In this document: in pieces, positions 53,175-62,068 of the stretch
How the letters are laid out: every line of letters begins with the position of its first letter
Numbering within the stretch: the first letter of the stretch is position 1
Source of the DNA: Trichobilharzia szidati
Taxonomy: Eukaryota > Platyhelminthes > Trematoda > Strigeidida > Schistosomatidae
Direction of reading: 5' to 3'
DNA: 64,000 bases
Assembly: GCA_944472155.2 (NCBI GenBank)
Contig: OX235277.1
Coordinates: 39,882,758-39,946,757 of the forward strand
The notes under the pieces: generated by a model
Databases searched by the model: none
The model's input: only the letters and a program-made list of their open reading frames with translations
What the model was told of the DNA's origin: nothing
Translations under genes and position numbers: made by a program

Positions 53175-53400
53175 CTGTATATCGTGAATGGCAAGGCGTT
53201 AAACTTCAAGGCTCAATGTATTCCATCCCAGTAGCTGAATGGTCTATGTGTTCGACCCTTGTAACTTAAAGATCTTGAGTGTAGTAACGGGTGTGTATTG
53301 CTTAGGAGTCCCAAATTAGGAAAAGACAGCTGTTCAACAGTTTATGGTACTTAATTTGTGGATCTCCTAAGGAAGTTACTTCGTGATTAGCTTTGAAAAT
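53175..53400 (+). mobile_element. SINE-H copy
   Basis: Leader TATCGTGAATGGCAAGG, head with AGTAGCTGAATGGTCTA, an altered B box region, a hammerhead module, and the end TCTCCTAAGGAAGTTACTTC. Diverged from the other copies. Confidence 0.65.
53298..53352 (+). ncRNA. Hammerhead ribozyme module, degenerate
   Basis: GTATTG, core CTTAGGA, stem II GTCC-CAAATTA-GGAA, AAGA in place of GAAA, CAGCTGTT, CAACAG. Core C3, U4, A6, G8 and A9 are kept. Confidence 0.5.
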
Positions 53401-53814
53401 GAGAAAAAATTAACACCTGCGATGGATACATTGTCTATTATTTCAATGACGTAGATTCAGTGGGAGAAGAGAATTAACTAATGTCCCGAGGCTATAAGGT
53501 TTTTGATATCTATTCATTACCCAGAGCGGGAATAATCGAAAAGAATCATATCGAATCATTATAAGTATTATTTTTTTCATCATTTGATTGTAGACTGAAA
53601 TGTACTCAGGCATCATATGTTCATAAAAAACAGTCAACGTTGATTTTTTTCCAGATTTCGAATAAATGTAAGACAGGAATTATTATTTGTATCAAAGGCA
53701 TACTTCTCCATGTTACGCAATGTGGTGAATTCAACTGAAATCATAGAAACAATTGACAAACCAATGTCAGTGAGGTTAAAGCTAAATATAACGTGATTAA
53801 ATGAAAGAGACAAG
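53401..53814. other. Unassigned spacer
   Basis: Short opposed open frames only; nothing recognised. Confidence 0.4.
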
Positions 53815-54510
53815 ATGGAGGTTATGAAAATAACCAACCAACAACAACAACAACATCCAGCGCCAATCACCATCAACGGGAGGGATTTGAAAGAGGTTAC
53901 TTCATTCACTTATCTAGGGAGCATTGTATCAACTACAAAAGGAACGAACGAAGGTGTCAAATCGACAATCGGGAAGGCGAGAAACACATTCATCAACCTG
54001 AAACCAATCTGGAAATCCTCATCACTCAACTCAGCATCAACAACAAAATTCGAATTTTCAATACAAACGTCAAGTCAGTCAGTTCTTCTATACGGATCAG
54101 AAACTTGGCGGGTCACAAAGAATATTTCCAACAGCCTGTTGCAGACCTTTATCGAGATCAGATGGCCGTGAAGAATCACCAACAAGAAACTATGGGAACA
54201 AACGAAACGAAAACCGATTGCCTAACAAATATGCAGGAGAAAGTGGAGATTGATTGGACACTCGCTGAGGAGGCCGTTGGGTGACATCGCGCGTCAGGCC
54301 ATAGCTCGAGTGGAACCCAAAAAGGAAGCGGTGAGTGGGACGTCCCAGGGTGACATTGAGGAGATCGTGTGAAGAGGAATTGAAACAGTATGGAATAACA
54401 TGGATGCAGGTGAAAAATACAGCAGAAGACAGAAACAAGTGGAGATATGTAGTTGAACCCCTGTGTTCCACTAGGAACCATAGGGAACAATAATAATAAG
54501 TGAAAGAAAC
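53815..54510 (+). pseudogene. RTE (SR2-like) LINE R4, C-terminal part and 3' end
   Basis: The plus frame 53815-54171 reads VMKITNQQQQQHPAPITING, RDLKEVTSFTYLGSIVSTTK, KARNTFINLKPIWKSSSLNS and SVLLYGSETWRVTK, then stops. In further frames come NKKLWEQTKRKPIA, WRLIGHSLRRPLGDIARQAI and EPKKEAVSG. The 3' end after the terminal GTTCCACTAGGAACC is a short (AAT)n at 54488-54496. 5'-truncated before the catalytic box. This is the best-preserved RTE tail in the window. Confidence 0.8.
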
Positions 54511-54655
54511 AGTTAAGACATCGAGTTACCAGGTCAGGAAACGCCTGGTAATCGCTTCTTTCCGAACATAGAAATCGAGCTTCAGGTTTTGATAGAGATT
54601 GCTGTGGGAAAATTGAGGTGAATTTAGCTATCTTGTTTACTAAGAATTTAATGAA
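54511..54655. other. Spacer
   Basis: Short sequence between the RTE tail and PLE-14. Nothing recognised. Confidence 0.4.
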
Positions 54656-54659
54656 AAGA

Positions 54660-55735
54660 AAACACGTAGATCAGCGAAAAATCTCTGTTCGCTGGCGAAT
54701 TCTTAGCTGTACAATCGCAAATATATATGCGCTATTTTGTATGTATGTATAAATTAAGTTTGTCAAACAAAATACAATTGGTTATAGTTATTTTAAATAA
54801 ATAGGTGAAGATTAGTAATTGGAGTAACGTAATACAAAATCAGTCAATAAAATTAGGTGTTAATGAAATTAGAGTAGTAACAAAGGTGATGAGTTATCAC
54901 AAACAGTTGTAAAAAGAAGTTATGTAATAATATGAATAGTTTGATGAGTGAGTTTTACTCGGGATGCACATGGGAACAAAGCAGATAATACGAAATTGCG
55001 TAAGAGTTCTAAATGAATACAAGAATTATAAGCAATTGAAGAACAGGCAAGGAAACAAAATCAAAATCAAAAAAGTTACCAAGGCAGTAGAAGTGGTTGA
55101 GTAATCCTCTTTTGTATGCACAGCTCCGGTTTTTCTATGTGAATGGCCAGAGCTTCAGCGATACAAAGAAGACGAAACCGTTTTACCTTTGATAGGTTGT
55201 TCTTGACTGTGTAGATTTTTTTGAAGCAGGAGGCGTTTGTTGAAATGGAATGATCAGTGTTAACCAGGTGTTCAATTATTGCACTCCTTATTGCACCACT
55301 ATTGCCTTTTCGCAACCATGCTTGCTAGATAGTGTTCTTGAATCCTCTTGGACAGGATGCACGCCGAATGACCGATGTACTTTGCTCCACAGGAGCAGGT
55401 GAACTGATATATGCAGATGCGGGATCTTGTCCTTGAGGCTTCTGCAGATCAGCGGGCGACTGGAAAACACTATTCTTAGCGTTGTGGCAAAGAATGTTCC
55501 TCTCAGAGATGATGTGATCCTTCTCTTGAGAATATTAATTACTAAATCTCCCTTGAAATCCAAGTTCATGTAGAGTTTCTTTTTAGGTGCAATTAAAGTT
55601 TCGTTTCTGCGAATTCTTGGTTTGATATTTTTGTCTGTGAATCTTATTGGGTATCCAATTTTGGATGAAAATTTCTCTTAGAATATCTAATTCTGTTTCC
55701 AGAACGTCGGGACTACAGATGCGACGGATGAGGTT
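54660..55735 (-). pseudogene. PLE-14 (PLE-8 family), linker, GIY-YIG and 3' end
   Basis: Minus-strand order: a linker with MNLDFKGDLVINILKRRITS and FRGTFFATTLRIVFSS, then GIY-YIG readable as IYQFTCSCGAKYIGHSACIL and SKRIQEHYLAS with the YIG motif intact. The open 55076-55315 frame holds RSAIIEHLVNTDHSISTNAS, KRFRLLCIAEALAIHIEKPE and LCIQKRITQPLLLPW. The UTR ends AGCTGTACAATCGC near 54710. Two frame shifts in the domain make it inactive. It lacks the YIG deletion of PLE-8. Confidence 0.8.
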
Positions 55736-56330
55736 GGCAAGTGATTTAATTTAATTTAATATAATTAAAATTAAATACTAATCATTTTAAATTATTTAGT
55801 AATGTTCACTTCATAACCTGTAATAATGAGATATTTGACAAGATGTGCCTTTCTTTCTTCTCTCTGGAAATAGCTGCTGACGTTTAAATAAAAAGAGTTG
55901 CTATTGACTTTTGATAGCCCCAAACAGCATGTTGTCCGATGAACGGGCAACAACCTAGTAGCAGGAGAGGTTCTGGCTAGTGAAGTTCTGAATCTTCTGT
56001 TGACTATTCGTGTAATGATACCATCTTCAAAGTGGATTTGAATAAAGACAGGAGTCTTTCCAACGGTGATTGAAAATTGAAAGCAACCGGTAAATTCCTA
56101 AGAAGACGTCTATCAAGAGCGGTTCTTTGCTGCCTCTCTTAGCCTTTCATGTTCTTGTTTATGAAATTTTCAGGGACAAGATTTCACTATCGGTAAAATC
56201 AGTATGTACTTGTTTGTTCACTTGCTCATGTACAGATAAAATCAAAAGGTATTCCAGCGGGATGATATCTAAAACTAATGATGAACATTCATCACTTTGA
56301 TTTTCGAAAGCAGAATTCGGGATAGTACAC
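55736..56330. other. Unassigned spacer with AT-rich palindromic tract
   Basis: Bases 55746-55777 are a run of TTTAA and its complement (TTTAATTTAATTTAATATAA), which can fold on itself. The rest shows no recognised family. Confidence 0.4.
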
Positions 56331-56334
56331 AAGT

Positions 56335-56590
56335 CAGTCTGACAAACAGCAAAGGCTATTACAATTCATCTAAAACAGCCAGCCAGTGCTCTATGTGCAG
56401 AGGAAGCAGTTCCAGCTAGACACTACTACTGTCCAGAGCAGCCTTCATTGAAGACTATAAATTCATGAATTTGTATTATTAGTTGCTTTCCTAATTTTCT
56501 TTTGGATATTCAGTGTGTGTTATTATGTTGATGTTATCGAACTGTAGTCCACTGACACCATTATTATTCATTCAATATTATTTAGACAAC
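56335..56590 (+). pseudogene. PLE C-terminus and 3' UTR
   Basis: The plus reading NSQPVLYVQRKQFQLDTTTV, QSSL and stop matches the PLE-5 family end seen in reverse at 40140-40290. Only the last 40 codons and UTR are present. Confidence 0.6.
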
Positions 56591-56593
56591 AAT

Positions 56594-56745
56594 AATGTTA
56601 CAGGATTTCATCATGATCTGACATTTGTTAGAGAACTATTGGAAATCCCACGAGGGAGTATTAGGTAGCTTTTTCATCCCAGTTTGAGACTCTTCATCAG
56701 CACGCACCCAAAAGGGTTCGAACGCAGGACCTTCTGGTTACAGAA
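56594..56745 (-). mobile_element. SINE-H fragment
   Basis: The minus strand has the 3' part of the tRNA head (CAGAAGGTCCTGCGTTCGAA), a hammerhead module and the tail start. The head is cut at 56745. Confidence 0.75.
56655..56706 (-). ncRNA. Hammerhead ribozyme module, degenerate
   Basis: GTGCTG, core ATGAAGA (C3A), stem II GTCT-CAAACT-GGGAT, GAAA kept, AAGCTACC, then AATACTCCC. The cleavage triplet is lost. Confidence 0.55.
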
Positions 56746-57005
56746 TTTGTTCTACGTGAGTTCTTTCAAAAAGTGCAGGAAAAACTGCAGAAAATCATAA
56801 CAAGTGATTCAGTAAAGAGTATCTCTTTTCAGCAAACTTATCATTATGCTGTAATATAAATTGTGCTAAGAAATCCTTAGTTATACACTTCATAAAAAGT
56901 TCATGACTTGTATAAATCTTTAATAATGAGGTGTTTAAATACTCAGATTAGCGGGCAATTAGACCATGATAATAGGATACCAATGAAAAATTATGTTGAT
57001 TTAAA

Positions 57006-57095
57006 GTACTCTCAGGATTTCCAGTGATTCTGTAACCGATGTCAGTTCATGATGTAATCTTGTAAACAATCAGTCAAACACTTGAACATCAATTA
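57006..57095 (+). mobile_element. SINE-H tail fragment
   Basis: GTACTCTCAGGATTTCCAG, ACCGATGTCAGTTCATGATG and GTCAAACACTTGAAC follow the 3' part of SINE-H. The head is absent. A full copy follows at 57137. Confidence 0.65.
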
Positions 57096-57136
57096 GATGC
57101 TCACTAGTGACTGTCTTCAATCAGGTAGGTAGTTAT

Positions 57137-57500
57137 CTGAGGTTATGGTGGTAATTCGTGACCAGTAGAGTACAGAAGGTTTGAGGTGAGGACGAATACT
57201 TGTCATGGATGACATTGGCTAGTGATCGCTCTATGTCATGAACTGGCAGAAGTTATAATTCATGGGCTGGCCATAAGATCGAGTCTCAATGACTTAATCG
57301 TCTACGAGCTCGCTTTGTAGCCAGAAGGTCCTGCGTTTTAACTCCGGTGTATCCGTGCTCCTGAAGAGTCCCAAACTAGGCTGATGAAACAACTGTCCAG
57401 TACTTTCAGTTTTCCCAGTGGTTCTCTCACCGATGTCAGCTCACGATAAGATACTGTAAGCAGTTAACCGAATCCCTACAAACCAATACCTGAATATTAA
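57137..57500 (+). mobile_element. SINE-H, longest copy
   Basis: Leader (GGATGACATTGGCTAGTGAT), head with AATGACTTAATCGTCTACGA as A box region and CTGCGTTTTAACTCCGG as B box region, hammerhead at 57352-57410, and the tail ending CCCTACAAACCAATACCTGA. It defines the full extent of the family in this window. Confidence 0.8.
57352..57410 (+). ncRNA. Hammerhead ribozyme module with consensus core
   Basis: GTGCTC, core CTGAAGA (exactly CUGANGA), GTCC-CAAACTA-GG followed by CTGAT, GAAA, stem III ACAACTGT, cleavage site GTC and CAGTAC. The only visible faults are an enlarged stem II 3' arm and one stem I mismatch. Confidence 0.6.
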
Positions 57501-57524
57501 TGTTCTTAATAATATCAATTCATT

Positions 57525-57615
57525 CACTATTATGTATATATAAGTGTATAACCTGATTAAGAGCAGGTTATTAGAAAGAATATTCTTTGTCCAGTATCCA
57601 TTCTTTTGGAAGAAA
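57525..57615 (+). repeat. PLE T3 terminal motif, variant
   Basis: TATATATAAGTGTATAACCT, hairpin arms ATAACCTG (57551-57558) and CAGGTTAT (57567-57574), then AAAGAATATTCTTT, a perfect 14-base palindrome. It resembles the T3 motifs at 17329 and 41494. Confidence 0.6.
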
Positions 57616-57797
57616 ATGTAATGGGCATTTTTGATCAGTCGAAAAACACAGTGGCGAATTATTACTTATTTACTCATGACGATTCGGGAAAAATGTATTT
57701 CTTATAATCATATCGAGGCACTAACATAACTTTCCAACTTCATTCATAAAATTCCACAGTTTCTTATAATTTGATTCTGTTGGTGGTAATATTACCC

Positions 57798-58297
57798 NNN
57801 NNNNNNNNNNNNNNNNNNNNNNNNNNNNNNNNNNNNNNNNNNNNNNNNNNNNNNNNNNNNNNNNNNNNNNNNNNNNNNNNNNNNNNNNNNNNNNNNNNNN
57901 NNNNNNNNNNNNNNNNNNNNNNNNNNNNNNNNNNNNNNNNNNNNNNNNNNNNNNNNNNNNNNNNNNNNNNNNNNNNNNNNNNNNNNNNNNNNNNNNNNNN
58001 NNNNNNNNNNNNNNNNNNNNNNNNNNNNNNNNNNNNNNNNNNNNNNNNNNNNNNNNNNNNNNNNNNNNNNNNNNNNNNNNNNNNNNNNNNNNNNNNNNNN
58101 NNNNNNNNNNNNNNNNNNNNNNNNNNNNNNNNNNNNNNNNNNNNNNNNNNNNNNNNNNNNNNNNNNNNNNNNNNNNNNNNNNNNNNNNNNNNNNNNNNNN
58201 NNNNNNNNNNNNNNNNNNNNNNNNNNNNNNNNNNNNNNNNNNNNNNNNNNNNNNNNNNNNNNNNNNNNNNNNNNNNNNNNNNNNNNNNNNNNNNNNN
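57798..58297. other. Assembly gap, 500 N
   Basis: Exactly 500 N, a placeholder inside the RTE element R5, so the C-terminus and 3' end of that element are missing. Confidence 0.99.
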
Positions 58298-58765
58298 TCA
58301 GGCTGAGTGACGAAGATTTCCAGATTGGTTTCAGGTTGATGAATGTGTTTCTCGCCTTCCCGATTCTCGATTTGACATCTTCGTCTGTTCCTCCTATAGT
58401 TGAGACAATGCTCCCTAGATAAGTGAATGAAGTAACCTCTTTCAAATCCTTTCCTTTGATGGTGATTGGCGCTGGATGTTGCTGCTGCTGTTGTTGTTGT
58501 TGGTTGGTTATTTTCATAACCTCCGTCTTGTCTGTGTTCACCTGGAGTCCTGTCTTCTCTGGCTGCTTCTTCGACCAGTTTGTCGGTTTTCGCTTGTAAG
58601 TCTTCGATTTTGTGTGACATCAAACATAAGTCATCCACGCGCGAAATCCAGGTCTTCTAGATTCTTCACGTCGGTCCAGGATATCCCTGTCTTCTCGTCT
58701 CCCACTGTCTGACGCATAATCCAGTCCACCACAATTAGGAATATCATTGGTGATGATAAGCACCC
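58298..58765 (-). pseudogene. RTE R5, RT motif B to TYLG region, frame-broken
   Basis: The minus reading after the nonsense codon at 58766: GCLSSPMIFLIVVDWIMRQT, GISWTDVKNLEDLDFA, then four extra bases split the FADD catalytic box; DLCLMSHKIEDLQAKTDKLV follows in another frame. A further shift leads to KTGLQVNTDKTEVMKITN, an eight-glutamine run, KGKDLKEVTSFTYLGSIVST and KARNTFINLKPIWKSSSLSL up to the gap. Confidence 0.85.
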
Positions 58766-60274
58766 TTATCTGACTCCTGTGTTTACTCCAAACGCTTCAC
58801 TGAGTTTTCCGTTGTGGATCACTTGACATGTGCCGTTGTCGTACAGCTGTTGAATAAGGTTGATGAATATTTGGGGTACGCTGTAGTACTCGAGTAGTTT
58901 CCAAATTACTTCGCGGTCAACGCTGTCGAAGGCCTTCTCAAAGTCTATAAGGTTGAGGTAGAGGTTTGGTTGCCATTCCATGCTTTGTTCGATGATGATG
59001 CGTAGAGTTGCAATTTGGTCAGAACATGATTTGCCTTTCCTGAATCCAGCTTGTTCTGGTCGGAGTTCCGTATCTAGTGCGTCTTTTATTCTCTCCAGGA
59101 TGATGCGACTCAGGATTTTACTTGGCGTCGACAGGAGCATGATTCCTTGCCAGTTCTTGCAGAGTCCTAGGTCGCCCTTCTTTGGTAGTTTCACGAGGTA
59201 ACCTTTCCTCCGATCAGGAGGCACCTTTCCCTCTTTCCAGATCTTTTGCAATAATGGAGTCAGCATATCTGCTGTCGTTTCTGGGTCCGCTTTCAGTGCT
59301 TCCGGGGGTATTCCATCTGGTCCAGCTGCTTTTCCAGCTTTCAGAAGCTTGATTGCATTCATGACTTCAGTTTTCGTTGGAGGACTGGTGTCAACTTGCA
59401 GTTGTGTACGTGCTGTTGTTGGTATTTCTGGACGGATTGTAGGTGGTGGTCGGTTCAAGAGTCCTTTGAAGTGGTCCGCCCATTGTTTAATCTGTCCTTC
59501 TTCTTTGGTAATTGGGTTCCCTTGGCTGTCTTTTATAGGTTCCACTTGTGTTGATCTCTTCCCGGATAGAGACCTGGTTATCTGATATAGTGTCCTCAGG
59601 TCCTTTTTGCCTGCTGCCTTCTCAGCTTCACTAGCCAGGTTGTCGCAGAATTGTCTTTTATCCTTCCTGGCACTCTTCTTCACTTCTTTGTCCAGTGCTG
59701 TGTAAGTTGAGGTCAGCGTCTCTTTCTCTTGTCCATCTTTGCATTGAATAATTTTCTCCTTCACCATTCTCCTCTCCTCTATTAGCTTCCAAGTGTCCGT
59801 TGATAGCCATTCGTTGTCTTTTCTCTTCTTTTTTCCTAAAACCGTTGAACACGTTTCGTTGAAAATTACCTTCAGAGAGTTCCAATGGTCTTCCACGGAT
59901 GATTCCTCAGTGGTGCCACGTAGTGTTTCCTGCTTTGCTCTGACAGTTGCAGTGAAAGTGTCCTTTGTGGTTGTGTCCTTCAGTTTTTGCGTGTTGAACT
60001 TGCATTGTGGCCTATCCCCAGGTATCCTCGAGGCTTTCGGCTTCACCTTGAAATTCCCTTGTACTAGATAGTGGTCTAAACCCACATCTGCTCCTCTCTT
60101 CGATCTTGTGTCCAGTAGGCTCCGTCTCCACTTCCTTGAGATTGAAATGAAGTCTATCTGGTTTTTGTTGTGTGAATCTGGTGAAATCCATGTTGCCTTG
60201 TGTATATCCCTGTGTTTGAACACACTGCCACCAATCACCAAATCATTTTCGTCAGATAACCTCCCTGATTTCAC
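58766..60274 (-). pseudogene. RTE (SR2-like) LINE R5, endonuclease end and RT
   Basis: A 502-codon open frame. Residues 1-75 are the last part of an apurinic-type endonuclease (NDLVIGGSVFKHRDIHKATW, KNQIDFISI, GADVGLDHYLVQGNFKVK). A charged linker follows, then the reverse transcriptase: AGPDGIPPEALKADPETT, FRKGKSCSDQI and motif A YLNLIDFEKAFDSVDREVIW. It ends at NTGVR before a TAA that replaces the expected Gln codon. The endonuclease N-terminus is missing because the element is 5'-truncated near 60275; the start codon is not genuine. It probably retrotransposed in a fluke germ line before picking up several inactivating changes. Confidence 0.9.
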
Positions 60275-60275
60275 C

Positions 60276-61830
60276 TATGTACTCCTAATATCATATTCTT
60301 GATTTTTTCGCCCGATCCGATGAATTTCCTGGTGAAAAGTAGGCGGAAAACCGTCAAGCACAACTGTGGAACTATCATAGTCGGTTGGAAACGTCTGAAC
60401 TAGTATTAACCGAAGAAATGTAGGGACTTTGTGATACTGGGAACCTGAGATTTCTTTGGATACCGTCACATGGATATCCAAAGTCTGTGGTAAGAGTCGT
60501 AGGGTAATCTGTGTGTAAGGGGCTGGTTGTGTTGTTCATATGTTACATTATGTCATACTTACTGGGCATAATGTGTTCAGGTGCCTACTTAATCGTTACT
60601 CTACTTACCATGCAAGTACTGGTGATGAATCACGAATCAGAAGGCTTAGTAGCTTAAGAACAGTCCCCAGAAAGCAGTATATTTAAAAATAACATGAGTT
60701 AAGGTTATCTGAGAAAAAGATTCTAAATATGAACTCCGTAGATGCGCGTGTTACCATCAAAAGGAGAATAAAATCACATCCGATCTTGGTCCAAAGTATG
60801 CCTGTCCAAGCAAAATGTAAAATGCGAAATGGCTTGAAAACTTCCATTAATTAAGTTCAGTTTGTTTATTTTAGCCGCAAGTCATCTTTTCTGAGGATAA
60901 TAATAGGACACCTGCAGCCCTGAACTTTAGGGGGCAACTGGGAGGCGGACACTAGAAACTTTTTCGTAGTTAAGATTACTTGGGTGATTTGTAGCTTCGA
61001 ATTTAGCGCACTGTGCACGCTATTGACAGGGCGGGACTCTGAATCTAAGCGCATATGGATTCACATCTGTAGAAGTGCCGAAGCAGCAGTCTACTTTTAC
61101 TCTATGGATCCCTGAAGTAGAAAGTGAGTGAAAGTGGAGAATCTGGCACAGCAGGAACCTCAGGTCGATTAAAGAGGTATGGTATGGGGCGGCTGTATTC
61201 ACCTATCTATATTTTGGTGAATTAATACAGTGAGAAAAGTGCAGAACATAAGCATTGGAATACCTATAGCCGAAAGAAATAATTAAAGCAAGCCCAAGTT
61301 AAATGCGAAAATAATAAGTCACGAAAAATGCAATTAATCTGAAACAAACAGCAAATGTTAACAAAGTGGGACTTATTGAATTCATCAGGTTTTGGTATTA
61401 ATTTCCAGCTTAACGCTCTACATATAGGGAAATAAAATCCCAGTGTCACCAGGGGAGTCTGTCGGTAGTGGTGTGATGAGTGTATGATATGTACACACGG
61501 TAATCTGGAGAGCTTGGATGAAGTGAGGGGAGTGGCTGGTGGGAACGTAGATGGTGAGTAGTTCACGATCAAAGATGCTACGTCGCTTGCAGATAGCTTC
61601 TTAGGAAAAATAGAGTTAGAGTTGTCCATGCGTCATCCGTTATTGAAATACAGCTTCGATAGCCACGTTAGAAGCATCAGCAGAAACATGGAAGGGAGGT
61701 TTGACTTTGAGATGCACTAACATAGTTGCGGCTGAAGTGGTAATCTTGATTTAATGTACTTTCAAGGCTTTTGGGGTCATGTTTAGGGTTTCACACCGGA
61801 ATGTTTGGTAAATTTGTCACTTCGTCTAAC
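60276..61830. other. Unassigned stretch
   Basis: Open minus frames at 60275-60481 and 61264-61629 (121 codons, starting DNSNSIFPKKLSASDVASLI) have no motif I recognise and no upstream context. They could be exon pieces of a host gene or parts of an unknown repeat. No match to the element families seen elsewhere in the window. Confidence 0.35.
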
Positions 61831-61879
61831 ATTTGGGCACGTTGTGGAATAAAGTGACCTGGCTTAGAAGGGTGAGCAA

Positions 61880-62068
61880 AGTTTTGACGGACTTCGATGG
61901 TAAGAGTAACTATGACTTTCTTAAGGGTTATGGTTGCGCTGACAGGTACCTCCACGTGGTTCCCGCTGGGTGGGGTGGTTTTCCGGCTGCCCTAGCTAAA
62001 TCCTGTCGGGACGAGAGCTAACTATTTCTTGCCCTTGGGACTGCCGAACGCGGCCCCATTCTGGTTGG
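61880..62068 (+). other. GC-richer block joined to the RT ORF
   Basis: From about 61925 to 62055 the base composition rises well above its surroundings (GGTTCCCGCTGGGTGGGG, GACTGCCGAACGCGGCCCC). It contains in-frame stops before the RT frame opens at 62069. It may be the 5' leader of the same LINE joined to RT by an internal deletion, or unrelated flank. Confidence 0.4.

Noticed and set aside
54176..54490. Minus ORFs of 93-104 codons
   Set aside because: Antisense to the RTE R4 C-terminus, whose plus-strand motifs are recognisable.
61264..61629. 121-codon minus ORF as a host gene
   Set aside because: No motif, no conserved partner in the window and no splice context; length alone is not enough in AT-rich DNA.
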